From Butyrivibrio sp. X503 (GTDB lineage: Bacteria > Bacillota > Clostridia > Lachnospirales > Lachnospiraceae): a DNA stretch of 64,000 nucleotides. The stretch is taken from NCBI RefSeq assembly GCF_003625475.1, contig NZ_RAIQ01000003.1, positions 1-64,000 of the forward strand, written 5' to 3'. Numbering within the stretch: position 1 is the first letter of the stretch; every line of letters begins with the position of its first letter. The notes below the pieces were generated by a model, which was not told the DNA's origin, searched no databases, and saw only the letters and a list, made by a program, of their open reading frames with translations. The position numbers and the translations under genes were made by a program. Shown here in pieces: positions 43,792-52,546 of the stretch.

Positions 43792-44979
43792 TCAATCCTT
43801 CAGTAATCTCATACCTACATCATATACTTTGCCATCTACAGCATCGCCGAGCCACTTGGCCATGGTTATTCCATCCATAGCGAACACGGCGAAGTGTAAT
43901 TCTCTTACGCTCGTGTGAACCGTTCCCCCCATTGTTATGAACGGCAGCTTGAAATCATCGACGTAGATGCCAAATGAAGGCGTTATTTTCTTCAGCTCAC
44001 CGATCATTTCCGTGAGCTGTTTTTTATACACTTCCTGAACCTTTTTATCGGTCTTGTACTTCTTATTTGCTATCTCATTGTAATAGGCACTGAGCAAGTA
44101 ATCTCTCTCAGAGCTCGAATACAGATACCTGAACCTGTCCCCGTATTTCTCATAAAGATTCCTGTACCAGTCAAGCGTGATATTATCCGACTCTATCGGC
44201 TTCCAGATATCTTCCTTGCTCTGCCAGATAGTCTTGGCGGTCTTCTTCCACTTCTTGTAAAGAACCATCCCGCTGTCGGAAAAAAGAGTTATATTCCTTG
44301 TCTTCGGATACCAGTCATCCGCGATCTCGCCCGCAAGCGCAGGTACGGCAAAAGCACCGGCGGAATTGCCGGCGATAAGCATCTTCTTGGGATTGGGAAA
44401 AAGACGCTTCGAAACCTTCATACTCTCAAGGAAGTTGACATATCCGTGGAAATGAAGAACGTCCTCTCCGCCTTCATCGGTCTTATAAGTATAATCACTG
44501 TTTCCGACGTGAAGATCTCCCGTTGCATAAGTCACAACAACAAAGCTCCAGTCCTTAAAAGGATTCCTTGAAGAATCGATATCCGTTATACCTACGTTTA
44601 TATTATAAATCTGGGTAAAAGGTCTTAGATTGTTCCAATAAAAGTTAGGCTCCCAGGCAACCGCTTTTCCCACTGTCACGGGATGTGCCGCGGTGTACTG
44701 ATTCCACGCCATTCCGCCGCCCGAAAAGAAAATGCAGAGCTTGTCGGGATCGCCTATTTTGACATAAATATAATATTCCGAGCCGTCTCCCGATATTCCT
44801 TTATCCAATGAAACTCTGTACCACTCGTCTTTTTCCGGATCTTCCGGAAGTTCATTTACAAGCTGATCATGGTTTTCCAGTACTTTTGTAACCTTGTCTT
44901 CTATAAAATCCCCGAACTTCGTCGCAAAAGCAACACCATGTTTAAGATTTTTCCTTACTAAGCGATTTCTTTTGTCCAT
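43792..44979 (-). CDS. Pectinacetylesterase-like hydrolase
   Basis: A 395-residue alpha/beta hydrolase resembling the pectinacetylesterase family. The oxyanion motif is FFSGGGMAWNQ, the nucleophile elbow GNSAGAFAVP, and a candidate catalytic His lies in GGTVHTSV. There is no signal peptide, so it acts inside the cell or on a cytoplasmic substrate. The start at 44979 has GAGGGG upstream. It follows DUF6320 and an acyltransferase-like protein, which suggests removal or exchange of acyl groups rather than free pectin hydrolysis. Confidence 0.8.
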   Translation of the reverse strand: MDKRNRLVRKNLKHGVAFATKFGDFIEDKVTKVLENHDQLVNELPEDPEKDEWYRVSLDKGISGDGSEYYIYVKIGDPDKLCIFFSGGGMAWNQYTAAHPVTVGKAVAWEPNFYWNNLRPFTQIYNINVGITDIDSSRNPFKDWSFVVVTYATGDLHVGNSDYTYKTDEGGEDVLHFHGYVNFLESMKVSKRLFPNPKKMLIAGNSAGAFAVPALAGEIADDWYPKTRNITLFSDSGMVLYKKWKKTAKTIWQSKEDIWKPIESDNITLDWYRNLYEKYGDRFRYLYSSSERDYLLSAYYNEIANKKYKTDKKVQEVYKKQLTEMIGELKKITPSFGIYVDDFKLPFITMGGTVHTSVRELHFAVFAMDGITMAKWLGDAVDGKVYDVGMRLLKD

Positions 44980-45019
44980 TTTCCCCTCAAGTCTGTAGCA
45001 CAGCAAAAAACACTGCTTA

Positions 45020-45685
45020 TTACATGTTGAACATCTTCTCCGAAGCCTGCTTCAGGTCTCTGAATCTAAAGATAACGACTCCCACAATAAGAATAAGATA
45101 GCACATAATGCTGATCCCTACGGGCCACGGAAGCTTGTTGTAGCCTTTTTTGATGAAATAGATCTGACCAAGTGTCATCGCAAAATCAAAGATGATATAG
45201 TAAATATACTCATCAAGCCTTAGTTTAAGCGAAACGGCCGTAATAATAGTCACGATGGCAAGTCCGATAAGCGTCATCGGAACCATCCACTCAACGCTCC
45301 AGCCGTGGAATCCCGTCTTGAAATCAATATAGATATCAACGACGATCGCAACTATAACTTCCCACGTTATTATCTTTAGGATATTGTTTCTAAGATATAC
45401 GGTTGTAAGTATAGTGACCCATCCCGCAAGGAAACCGAGCATCAACGGGCCAAAGAATGAATACTGTCTTCCGGTCATGATGTCGATAGTCGCAAACACG
45501 ATCTCGACCGTGGCAAAAAGAAATGTACATATCTTAAGAAAAGTGATATGGCTCATCACCTTTCTTTTCAGTGTCGGAAACGCCGGATTATTGTCTCCCT
45601 CTACAGTTTTAAGCTGTCCCTGGCAAAGCGGGCAGCACTCTTTTTTACCTCTGATATTTATCTTACATTTAGGACAAATCTGCAT
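45020..45685 (-). CDS. DUF6320 membrane protein with zinc ribbon
   Basis: A 221-residue protein. Two CxxC pairs at the N-terminus (CPKC and CPLC, residues 4-21) form a zinc ribbon, followed by about six membrane segments. DUF6320 genes usually sit between an alcohol-acetyltransferase-like gene and an alpha/beta hydrolase, as here. Biochemical function unknown. Confidence 0.85.
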   Translation of the reverse strand: MQICPKCKINIRGKKECCPLCQGQLKTVEGDNNPAFPTLKRKVMSHITFLKICTFLFATVEIVFATIDIMTGRQYSFFGPLMLGFLAGWVTILTTVYLRNNILKIITWEVIVAIVVDIYIDFKTGFHGWSVEWMVPMTLIGLAIVTIITAVSLKLRLDEYIYYIIFDFAMTLGQIYFIKKGYNKLPWPVGISIMCYLILIVGVVIFRFRDLKQASEKMFNM

Positions 45686-45717
45686 CTGTCTGTGTTACTC
45701 CCTGTTAAATCTTTAGA

Positions 45718-46983
45718 TCACTCCTGATCGTAATCATTACTTCCAAGCTCAACCTCAAGTCCCATACCTGTAAGGCACCTAAAGAAATTGAGCATGACCT
45801 TGTGTGTCTTATAAGGCGAAACCTCGCCGAAAACCATCTTATCCTTATATGAGCAGACCGTTATCTGCTGGGATGCGGCTGTCATGAATGCGCTGAATCT
45901 GTCGATGTAATCCTCAACCTCTTCGGGCATCTTGATCTGACCGAGGTTCGACATCGAACTCGTTACGCCCTTCTTGGCATTCTTATCAAAAAAGCCGATT
46001 CCCATATCCTTGATAGGAAGCGGAATGATCTTGATACCTACGTTGTGTTCAAGCGCCGCATAAGAATTCATCGTCTTTTCAATGTTCTCTGAGCTTAGCT
46101 TTTCTTTGAAACTCTTATCGACAAAAGCGATTATGTCTTCGAGTTCACCGCTGTTTTCTCCCGGAGCAAAATCAATGTTGATGATTCCGAAGAAATTGCG
46201 GGCGGTTCCGCTCTTAAAGAACTGGCGAAGGTTAACGGGAACGCTTACAACGACATGTCTTTTACGCTGGAAAAGACTCATTCCCTGCAGCACTGCCTTG
46301 ATATAAACCGCAACACACATAACTCCAACCGTAGTGTTGTACTTATGCGCAACGTCCAGGAATTTGCTCGCGGATATCGTACCTTCCAAAAGATGCGGAA
46401 GGAGGTTGTCGTCGATCTCTCCGCTCAGCTGATACGCTCTTACGGAAGACATCTCGCGAAGCTGCTTAAGCCCTTTTTGCTTGCTGTAGAAATCCTTGAA
46501 AGCATCTCCGTTTTTTTCCTCCAAAGAGAAATCGTCGGAAGGGTTGATGTCTACATCAAGATTGTGCTTAAGCTGAATGTATCTCGTGATAAGATTTTTG
46601 AAAAACATGAATGCTCCGGTTCCGTCAGCCAGAACGTGGAACATCTCAAGATTGATCCTTTTCTCAAAATAATTGACTCTGTAGAGAAGATTCTTGTGTC
46701 CCGGAATATAAAGCGGAAGGCATGCGGGAGAATTCTCCTTTTCCACCACTGCTCTTAAATTGCTGTCCTCAAGGTAGTACCAGAAAAGTCCTCTGTGAAG
46801 CACGCAGTTAAAAAACGGAAACTCTTCGATCGTCTCATCCAGCGCGCTCTGCAGCGTTGCTTTATCAATCTCCTCCTTAAGTTCACATGTAATTCTGAAT
46901 ACTCTTGTATTGGCTCCTCTTGCGGTCGAAGGGACTATCTTGGCCGCGTTGTCAAGCTTATACCAATTGGCACTTCTATCCAT
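45718..46983 (-). CDS. Condensation-domain-like acyltransferase
   Basis: A 421-residue protein of the CAT/condensation/alcohol-acetyltransferase superfamily. The active-site motif reads FHVLADGTGA (HxxxDG), and the second half has the conserved VSVPVNLRQFF block. No carrier-protein domains accompany it. Together with DUF6320 and the esterase-like gene it forms a three-gene set. It probably transfers an acyl group to a lipid or sugar alcohol; the acceptor is unknown. Confidence 0.82.
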   Translation of the reverse strand: MDRSANWYKLDNAAKIVPSTARGANTRVFRITCELKEEIDKATLQSALDETIEEFPFFNCVLHRGLFWYYLEDSNLRAVVEKENSPACLPLYIPGHKNLLYRVNYFEKRINLEMFHVLADGTGAFMFFKNLITRYIQLKHNLDVDINPSDDFSLEEKNGDAFKDFYSKQKGLKQLREMSSVRAYQLSGEIDDNLLPHLLEGTISASKFLDVAHKYNTTVGVMCVAVYIKAVLQGMSLFQRKRHVVVSVPVNLRQFFKSGTARNFFGIINIDFAPGENSGELEDIIAFVDKSFKEKLSSENIEKTMNSYAALEHNVGIKIIPLPIKDMGIGFFDKNAKKGVTSSMSNLGQIKMPEEVEDYIDRFSAFMTAASQQITVCSYKDKMVFGEVSPYKTHKVMLNFFRCLTGMGLEVELGSNDYDQE

Positions 46984-47011
46984 AACTTCTTTATTACCTT
47001 AATCTTTTACT

Positions 47012-49624
47012 TTAAAGATGTTCAAGCCTCTCGGTAACTATCTCCATGTCACCGCGGCTCACTCTGTAGATGACATCTTCCAAAGTAATAAATTTCTTTT
47101 CCTTAATAAATTTTAGATGTTTGGGGTTAAACCTCATCTCAATGCCCTTGGGCGTGATGCCGGCGTTCACCTTATCTTGTATTGTACCACAAGTGTCACT
47201 CGGATCATGAGGCATACTCTTACTTAGTATACACAATAATGTGCCCGCTGTCCTCACCAGTCCTTCTGCGTTGGCATCAACACTTGCATCTATGGACTGA
47301 AGCGCGCCTATGGACCACTTCTTGATATTGTGATATATGCCGTACTCACAGTCAAGCTCCACCAGCTTTTCTTCCGCGTCGTCATAGAGCCAGACCTCAT
47401 TTCCCTTAACGAACATATCGCTCACCTTGAAAAGGCCTCCCTCGAAAGGAAAATTGATACCGACGTTCGTACAACCTGTGATCAAAATGTTGGCGTTGAT
47501 CTCATGAAGCACTTCTTCGTTGTCCACTCCGAAGATCACCTGCCCCGTTGCGACCTTGTCTTCTATCCGACCGTTCTCCTTATGGCTTATCCTGTTCGAA
47601 TAATCATAAGGAGTCTGCACCGTGAATCTGTCGCTTCCGCACTCTTCGAAAGGTCCCGAAACGGGGAATCTTCCTCTTTTACGTCCGAAATAATCCGTGT
47701 CAAAAGAAATATCGCTTCCGTCAGGATTTTCGAATCTCTGCTCCGGTTCAAACGCAGTTCCCAAAGTGCTTGTATTTACAGGTATCGTAAAGCCGCGCGG
47801 CAAAAACTCATACAGATTGGTGTGGATCGTGTATCTGCCGTCGGTCTCATCGATATTCAGCGTGATCTTGTGATCCTTATCTACATGGCAATAGCCTTCA
47901 TTATCGCACGGACGCGCCCCGTTAAAATACGCATTACCGCCAAGATAAACGGGAAGATGATCGTAATAAACATCATTGTTTCCGTACAAGGCCAGCGCAT
48001 TTCCCTTGAACTTTGCAAAATACTCGGAAGGCGAAGGGAAACCGTTATAAGGAGCCGTTCCGCAGATAAAGTTATTAAGATCCATTGTATCTTTATTGTT
48101 AGCCACGCAGTACTGTAGCAGATCTTCTCTGACCGGCTTCTGGATAAAGATATTGTTATAGAACCTTGCATCACCGTGCAGGATCGTCATAAATCCCGCA
48201 ATCTTAGTCGAATGCGGCACATGATAAGGCGTATATCTGTCGGACGCGAATCTGCTGCTGAGATTGCCCGTACCCTGTCCCACATAGGTAAAAGAGCCTG
48301 CTATAAGATTATGAACAAAGGCAATGCCCTGAGTACTGATCCTTGCTGCAATATCAGACAATAAAAGATTGTGATCTATAAGCGTCGGTCCGTGAGAAAC
48401 CTCTATAAAGATGTCTTCTCCGAGTGACAGATCATCCTGAATAACCGTGCCCTTTGGAGGTACGTTGTCATGCATAAAGTTAAGATTAACTCTTGTACCC
48501 TGAGCTTCCCAATCAAGCCATATTCCTCTTGTGCAGTGATCGATGTGATTGCGTCTTATCTGCGTGTCGATAGCGGCGTGAAGCTTGATACCGCCTATCT
48601 CCGCACCTCTAAGGTTATGTCTGTTATTTATATGATGAATGTGATTGTCTTCGATAATACTGAAGGCGCCGCCCATGTGCCCTACGATACCTGTCTGTCC
48701 GCAGTCGTGGATATCGCAGCGTCTGATGATATGCGAGCCGACATTTCTTTTATCCCAGCCCTCGTTGACCGCACGGCATACGGCATCCCTCTGGGTCTGC
48801 GTGCCGTCTTTTAACCAAAAACTCGTCCACTTGTTATCGCTGCCTGCCTGAAAATATTTGCCCAGACTTATTCCGCTGCACTTGGACTCCGAGATCTCGC
48901 AGTCTTCTATGATCCAGCCCTTAGACCAGTTGGGTCCCACCATACCTTCCTGAAAAGCCGTGGGAGGAGCCCACTGCGTCGCAGCCTGTCTGAACGAAAG
49001 GCCCGATACGGTTATGTAATTAACACCTATTTTTGCAGGGAAAAAGCATGCCTTTCTGACAGAGAGCTCAACGTTTTCCCTATTGGGGTCAAGTCCTCCG
49101 AAATTGGCATAGATTATCGTGCAGTCGTCCTCCTGCGCGGTAAACCACACAAGAGTAGTTGACGCAGGCTCCCACGATCTCTTATCTTCCGTAGGATGCA
49201 TGCAAGAATGAAGATCAAATACTTCCAGCATCGATCTTCCGTTTAGATATATTTCGCCCGTATGAGGCGTCTCCTCGCTGCTACCGATGAACCAGTCGCC
49301 GCGAACAACGTCCGTATACGGATTGTACTCTCCAAAAAAGCTGTTCGGTATACGAACACGCCATACATTCTCAAAAGCTTCCCAATCACTTAGGATCTCA
49401 GCTCCTGTGATAACAACATCGCCCTTGGATGCTGCCTTGTAGGTAATGGGCTTATCCTTGGTACCCGGATTTGCGGGCTTAACCCATTCCCTATATATTC
49501 CGGGTGCTATAAGCACCACGTCACCTTCTTTTGCGACCAAAGCCGCTTCGGAAACAGTCTTAAAAGGATGATCGATGGAACCGTCTCCGCTCCTAGATAC
49601 GCTGTCTGCCACGTAAATCTGCAT
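47012..49624 (-). CDS. GH120 beta-xylosidase with extra C-terminal domain
   Basis: An 870-residue right-handed parallel beta-helix glycosidase. From memory it closely follows GH120 XylC: YREWVKP (residues 44-50), NSFFGEYNPY, WAPPTAFQEGMVGPNWSKG (218-236) and LDWEAQGTRV with IEVSHGP. The GH120 nucleophile and acid/base correspond to Asp371 and Glu408. The loop between them is about 14 residues longer than in XylC. Residues from about 690 on form an added domain I do not recognise. No signal peptide, so it would cleave imported xylo-oligosaccharides in the cytoplasm. GGAGGCGAAAT precedes the ATG. Confidence 0.88.
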   Translation of the reverse strand: MQIYVADSVSRSGDGSIDHPFKTVSEAALVAKEGDVVLIAPGIYREWVKPANPGTKDKPITYKAASKGDVVITGAEILSDWEAFENVWRVRIPNSFFGEYNPYTDVVRGDWFIGSSEETPHTGEIYLNGRSMLEVFDLHSCMHPTEDKRSWEPASTTLVWFTAQEDDCTIIYANFGGLDPNRENVELSVRKACFFPAKIGVNYITVSGLSFRQAATQWAPPTAFQEGMVGPNWSKGWIIEDCEISESKCSGISLGKYFQAGSDNKWTSFWLKDGTQTQRDAVCRAVNEGWDKRNVGSHIIRRCDIHDCGQTGIVGHMGGAFSIIEDNHIHHINNRHNLRGAEIGGIKLHAAIDTQIRRNHIDHCTRGIWLDWEAQGTRVNLNFMHDNVPPKGTVIQDDLSLGEDIFIEVSHGPTLIDHNLLLSDIAARISTQGIAFVHNLIAGSFTYVGQGTGNLSSRFASDRYTPYHVPHSTKIAGFMTILHGDARFYNNIFIQKPVREDLLQYCVANNKDTMDLNNFICGTAPYNGFPSPSEYFAKFKGNALALYGNNDVYYDHLPVYLGGNAYFNGARPCDNEGYCHVDKDHKITLNIDETDGRYTIHTNLYEFLPRGFTIPVNTSTLGTAFEPEQRFENPDGSDISFDTDYFGRKRGRFPVSGPFEECGSDRFTVQTPYDYSNRISHKENGRIEDKVATGQVIFGVDNEEVLHEINANILITGCTNVGINFPFEGGLFKVSDMFVKGNEVWLYDDAEEKLVELDCEYGIYHNIKKWSIGALQSIDASVDANAEGLVRTAGTLLCILSKSMPHDPSDTCGTIQDKVNAGITPKGIEMRFNPKHLKFIKEKKFITLEDVIYRVSRGDMEIVTERLEHL

Positions 49625-49646
49625 ATTTCGCCTCCAAAAAACTCTT

Positions 49647-49675
49647 TTGACCTTTTCCTAATCTCACTTTATAAT
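49647..49675 (+). promoter_or_regulatory. Strong promoter of the 30-residue membrane protein
   Basis: -35 TTGACC (49647-49652), 17-bp spacer, -10 TATAAT (49670-49675). Confidence 0.8.
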
Positions 49676-49757
49676 TATACCACGGAACAAAGAGCTGTTC
49701 TGCATTCTTTCTGCGCCTATGTGCGCAAATAACAGCAGACACGAAGAGGTGATGCAT

Positions 49758-49850
49758 ATGGCACGTATGAAATATATTTACGCGATAGCAATCCTTGCGG
49801 GCTTCATACTCGCAGGACTTTTAATTAACTTCATAACAAAACTATTTTGA
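49758..49850 (+). CDS. 30-residue single-pass membrane protein
   Basis: Thirty codons: MARMKYIY, then a hydrophobic run (AIAILAGFILAGLLINF) and ITKLF. AGAGGTG lies six bases upstream of ATG 49758. The frame is preceded by a near-consensus promoter with a leader of about 75 bases. It is divergent from GH120 and convergent with the diguanylate cyclase. Similar one-helix peptides act as toxins, regulators or subunits; nothing here decides which. Confidence 0.6.
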   Translation: MARMKYIYAIAILAGFILAGLLINFITKLF

Positions 49851-49866
49851 CATAAAAAGTGACGCA

Positions 49867-51087
49867 TCATACTTTTTTATGTTTATAACGATCCGAATCG
49901 GCCCTCGCAATGAAGGACTGGATCGATATCGGCTGTTCAAAATCATACTGAGCGATGCCGACACTTACCGACACTTCATAAGGAGTGCCGATACTTTCTT
50001 CAAGTCTTTTGACATTACTCTTGATCTGATCGGCGAGCCAGCTTGCCTCAGCTCTGTAAGCCATCTCGGCTACGATAACAAACTCATCCCCGCCGTATCT
50101 TGAAATAAAGAATCTGTTTCTGGGACCCTGGCAGGCATCCTTGATCGCACCTGCTATTCTTACAAGAATCTTGTCACCCTCGCCGTAACCGTAGTTATCA
50201 TTTATAGTCTTAAAATTATCAACATCAACAATTAAGAGAAACAGCGGAAGAAGTGGGTTCTCCACATGCATCTTTTGCGAAAGATATTTATACATCTGAT
50301 TCTTGTTGTTGAGCTGAGTGAGCGGATCGATGGATATCATATTGTCCATATAGGTACTGTACAGATAGAACACCGCCGCGAGCGCTCCGTAGCACAGGAA
50401 AGGAACTCTCCAGTACATAGCCTGCAAAACGCCAAGCACGATGGGCGCTGTCGGGAAAATACCGATCATGATATAGATATACTTATCCGTATACATATTC
50501 CTGCTAAAAGCTCTTCTGAGCGCATTGACCGATGCCGCGATCATATATCCGAACGGCACGAGTACAAGGATAAAATAGAGCCTTCCGCCTCTAAGAATAT
50601 TATTCTCATCAACATAGTAAACAAGCCCGGTTCTGTAGGCCGTAATGCACAAAAATGCAGCAATCCAAATAGGGATACTGAGCAGTACCCTGTTGAGGTC
50701 GTTCTCGATATATTTTTCTTTTTGCATGATCTCTGAAAGGATAAACCAGATATACGCCGCAATACTGAGCAAAATGTAGGTGAAGATATTGGACAGATAC
50801 ACGAGCGTCATGGAATTTCCAAGACATCCGCCGTCCACCAGCGCCCAGAAAATCTCGGCTGCGGAATATATGATAAGAGTTATGATAAGGTTCCCCAAAT
50901 AGATCTGTGAGAGCTGTTTGTTGATACCTTTGTTTATCTTAAAAAGAAGCAGGCCAAGAAGGAAAATACAGGCCAATTGTGCCTCAACATAGTAGAAGAC
51001 GTAACCCAAGCTATCAGACCTCCGAACATTCAATGAGCAGCCTTTGGAGCCGCTCATTGTAATAAATATTTTATCACGAAATCTCAT
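49867..51087 (-). CDS. Diguanylate cyclase (GGDEF) with membrane sensor
   Basis: A 406-residue protein. Seven or eight hydrophobic segments (residues 30-245) precede a GGDEF domain with DPLTQLNNKNQ, VDNFKTINDNYGYGEGD and an intact SRYGGDEF (GGDEF at 332-336). The allosteric inhibition site RxxD reads RNRF, so product inhibition is probably absent. It makes c-di-GMP in response to an unknown membrane signal; a PilZ effector is encoded just upstream. The start may be 51087 or ATG 51057; neither has a strong ribosome site. Confidence 0.92.
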   Translation of the reverse strand: MRFRDKIFITMSGSKGCSLNVRRSDSLGYVFYYVEAQLACIFLLGLLLFKINKGINKQLSQIYLGNLIITLIIYSAAEIFWALVDGGCLGNSMTLVYLSNIFTYILLSIAAYIWFILSEIMQKEKYIENDLNRVLLSIPIWIAAFLCITAYRTGLVYYVDENNILRGGRLYFILVLVPFGYMIAASVNALRRAFSRNMYTDKYIYIMIGIFPTAPIVLGVLQAMYWRVPFLCYGALAAVFYLYSTYMDNMISIDPLTQLNNKNQMYKYLSQKMHVENPLLPLFLLIVDVDNFKTINDNYGYGEGDKILVRIAGAIKDACQGPRNRFFISRYGGDEFVIVAEMAYRAEASWLADQIKSNVKRLEESIGTPYEVSVSVGIAQYDFEQPISIQSFIARADSDRYKHKKV

Positions 51088-51125
51088 TTCATAGCCAAAT
51101 TAATTTTAGCCTGATGATATTATTT

Positions 51126-51398
51126 CTAGACTCCGTTAGCTATTGCCTTCAGTGCGTCGAATTCGGAATCGTACACACCTCCCATAGCCTCGATATCCTC
51201 CCATGTATACCACGCGCCGCTAAGCTGAATACCGTTTATTGAAATATCGGTCGTGATAACCATAAAAGGCTTGTGATTTACGACAATGTACGCGGTCCTG
51301 TTTAGCCCCAGGGGAGTAACATAAACGTGTCCCGTATCTATCAAATGATTCAGCTGATCTATTGATAAAGTCTTTGATAAAGGTACCGTCTTCATCAT
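51126..51398 (-). CDS. Hypothetical 90-residue protein
   Basis: A small protein with a helix (SIDQLNHLIDTGHVYVTPLG), two strands (TAYIVVNHKPFMVITTDISI) and an acidic end. No family recognised. AGGGGA precedes tandem ATGs. It lies between the diguanylate cyclase and the PilZ gene, so a role in c-di-GMP signalling is possible but unsupported by motifs. Confidence 0.6.
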   Translation of the reverse strand: MMKTVPLSKTLSIDQLNHLIDTGHVYVTPLGLNRTAYIVVNHKPFMVITTDISINGIQLSGAWYTWEDIEAMGGVYDSEFDALKAIANGV

Positions 51399-51462
51399 GT
51401 TCGCTATCCCCTCTTCCTTGATACGATCAAGTGAAAATTGCCAAAAAAACTCTCTAAAAATA

Positions 51463-51502
51463 AAAACCAGGTAGTATAAAATAATTATACTATCTGGATT
51501 TT
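51463..51502. terminator. Terminator after the PilZ gene
   Basis: CCAGRTAGTATAA pairs with TTATACTAYCTGG (13-bp arms with one G-T), followed on the minus strand by TTTTTATT. Usable in both directions. Confidence 0.85.
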
Positions 51503-51565
51503 TGAGTGTAAATTCGTTTATATTTATTTAATATTTCCCTAATTCCAAGTTCATTCTTTTGCCCG

Positions 51566-52456
51566 TCAGATATTTCTGAGATCCAAAAGATTCTCGATTT
51601 CACGCGCCTGTTCGGACTCTCTCTTCTCTTTTTTCTTCTGTCTGAGCGTCTTTTCCGGAACCTGATCTCTTGAAATGTGAGGCAGTGTATCGGGATCGTA
51701 AGGATTTCTCGAAGTAATGGTAATGGTATCTCTCTTTTCAGGGAAAAGATTCTTCGCAATATCCTCTTCAACCTCTTTTATCTGCTCTTTCTGAGTAAGC
51801 TTAGGATTAAGATTGGTCTCGGGTATCTCATCGAGATTGGGATGCTTCTCGTTCTTCATGGAAGCAAGGAAGCCGATCAGATCGACATTGATCTCCGAAA
51901 TGCTGCATCCAATGGCCTTCTTCTTGCCTATATTGAAGTTTCTGACCACAACGGTGCTAAGCTCATAGTTATGAAGCGATGATCCGTACCTGAATCTGAC
52001 ATCTATACGGTCGCCCTCGTTGCATACTGTGCCTTTGTCGAGAACAAGCGATATTCCTCTCATGGAAATATCGTGAACCGTGCAGTTCTTGAGGTTTATA
52101 TTATCGCCGTTAATAGACATGATTCCCAGCTTATCGATAAAGAATCTCTCCGCGCGCCTCAAATTATCGGGCTCAAGCTCGGAAAGGCATCTTATAAGAT
52201 GGAAATTACCGTATCTAGTCCTAACGGGCGTAACCGTCGTAGAAACGAACTTGTATACTCTTCCGTCTCTTTTGTTCCTGATCTGAATATTGGAGGGCTC
52301 AAGGAATCTCATATATTTACCGAAGTATTCCATCGGCTTGACCAAAAGTCCGGCCGAGCATCCAAAAATCGCCTCCGTCATGAGCACAATTCCATGACCG
52401 CCGACAGATGCATGTATCTTGACTTCCGAGCCGTTTGCAATTTCACTTACATTCAT
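51566..52456 (-). CDS. PilZ-domain c-di-GMP effector
   Basis: A 296-residue cytoplasmic protein. An N-terminal YcgR-like beta domain (residues 1-95) is followed by a PilZ domain with RRAER (R100-R104) and DISMRG (D129-G134), which match the RxxxR and (D/N)xSxxG c-di-GMP motifs. A charged tail of about 85 residues is probably disordered. It lies in the same direction upstream of the diguanylate cyclase. Target unknown; YcgR-like proteins act on flagella or exopolysaccharide. Confidence 0.88.
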   Translation of the reverse strand: MNVSEIANGSEVKIHASVGGHGIVLMTEAIFGCSAGLLVKPMEYFGKYMRFLEPSNIQIRNKRDGRVYKFVSTTVTPVRTRYGNFHLIRCLSELEPDNLRRAERFFIDKLGIMSINGDNINLKNCTVHDISMRGISLVLDKGTVCNEGDRIDVRFRYGSSLHNYELSTVVVRNFNIGKKKAIGCSISEINVDLIGFLASMKNEKHPNLDEIPETNLNPKLTQKEQIKEVEEDIAKNLFPEKRDTITITSRNPYDPDTLPHISRDQVPEKTLRQKKKEKRESEQAREIENLLDLRNI

Positions 52457-52546
52457 AAAAAACTATCCCCATGTGTAGCATACTTTCTATATCATGATAT
52501 ACTATTGAAAGAAAAAAAGGAAGAAGTACGTCCGGAGGAGCAAGAC

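Noticed and set aside
47330-48118. 262-residue plus-strand frame
   Set aside because: Antisense to GH120, whose catalytic motifs are intact.
52073-52546. N-terminal extension of YggS to 52073
   Set aside because: Runs antisense through the PilZ gene; the family start with GGAGGAG upstream is at 52547.
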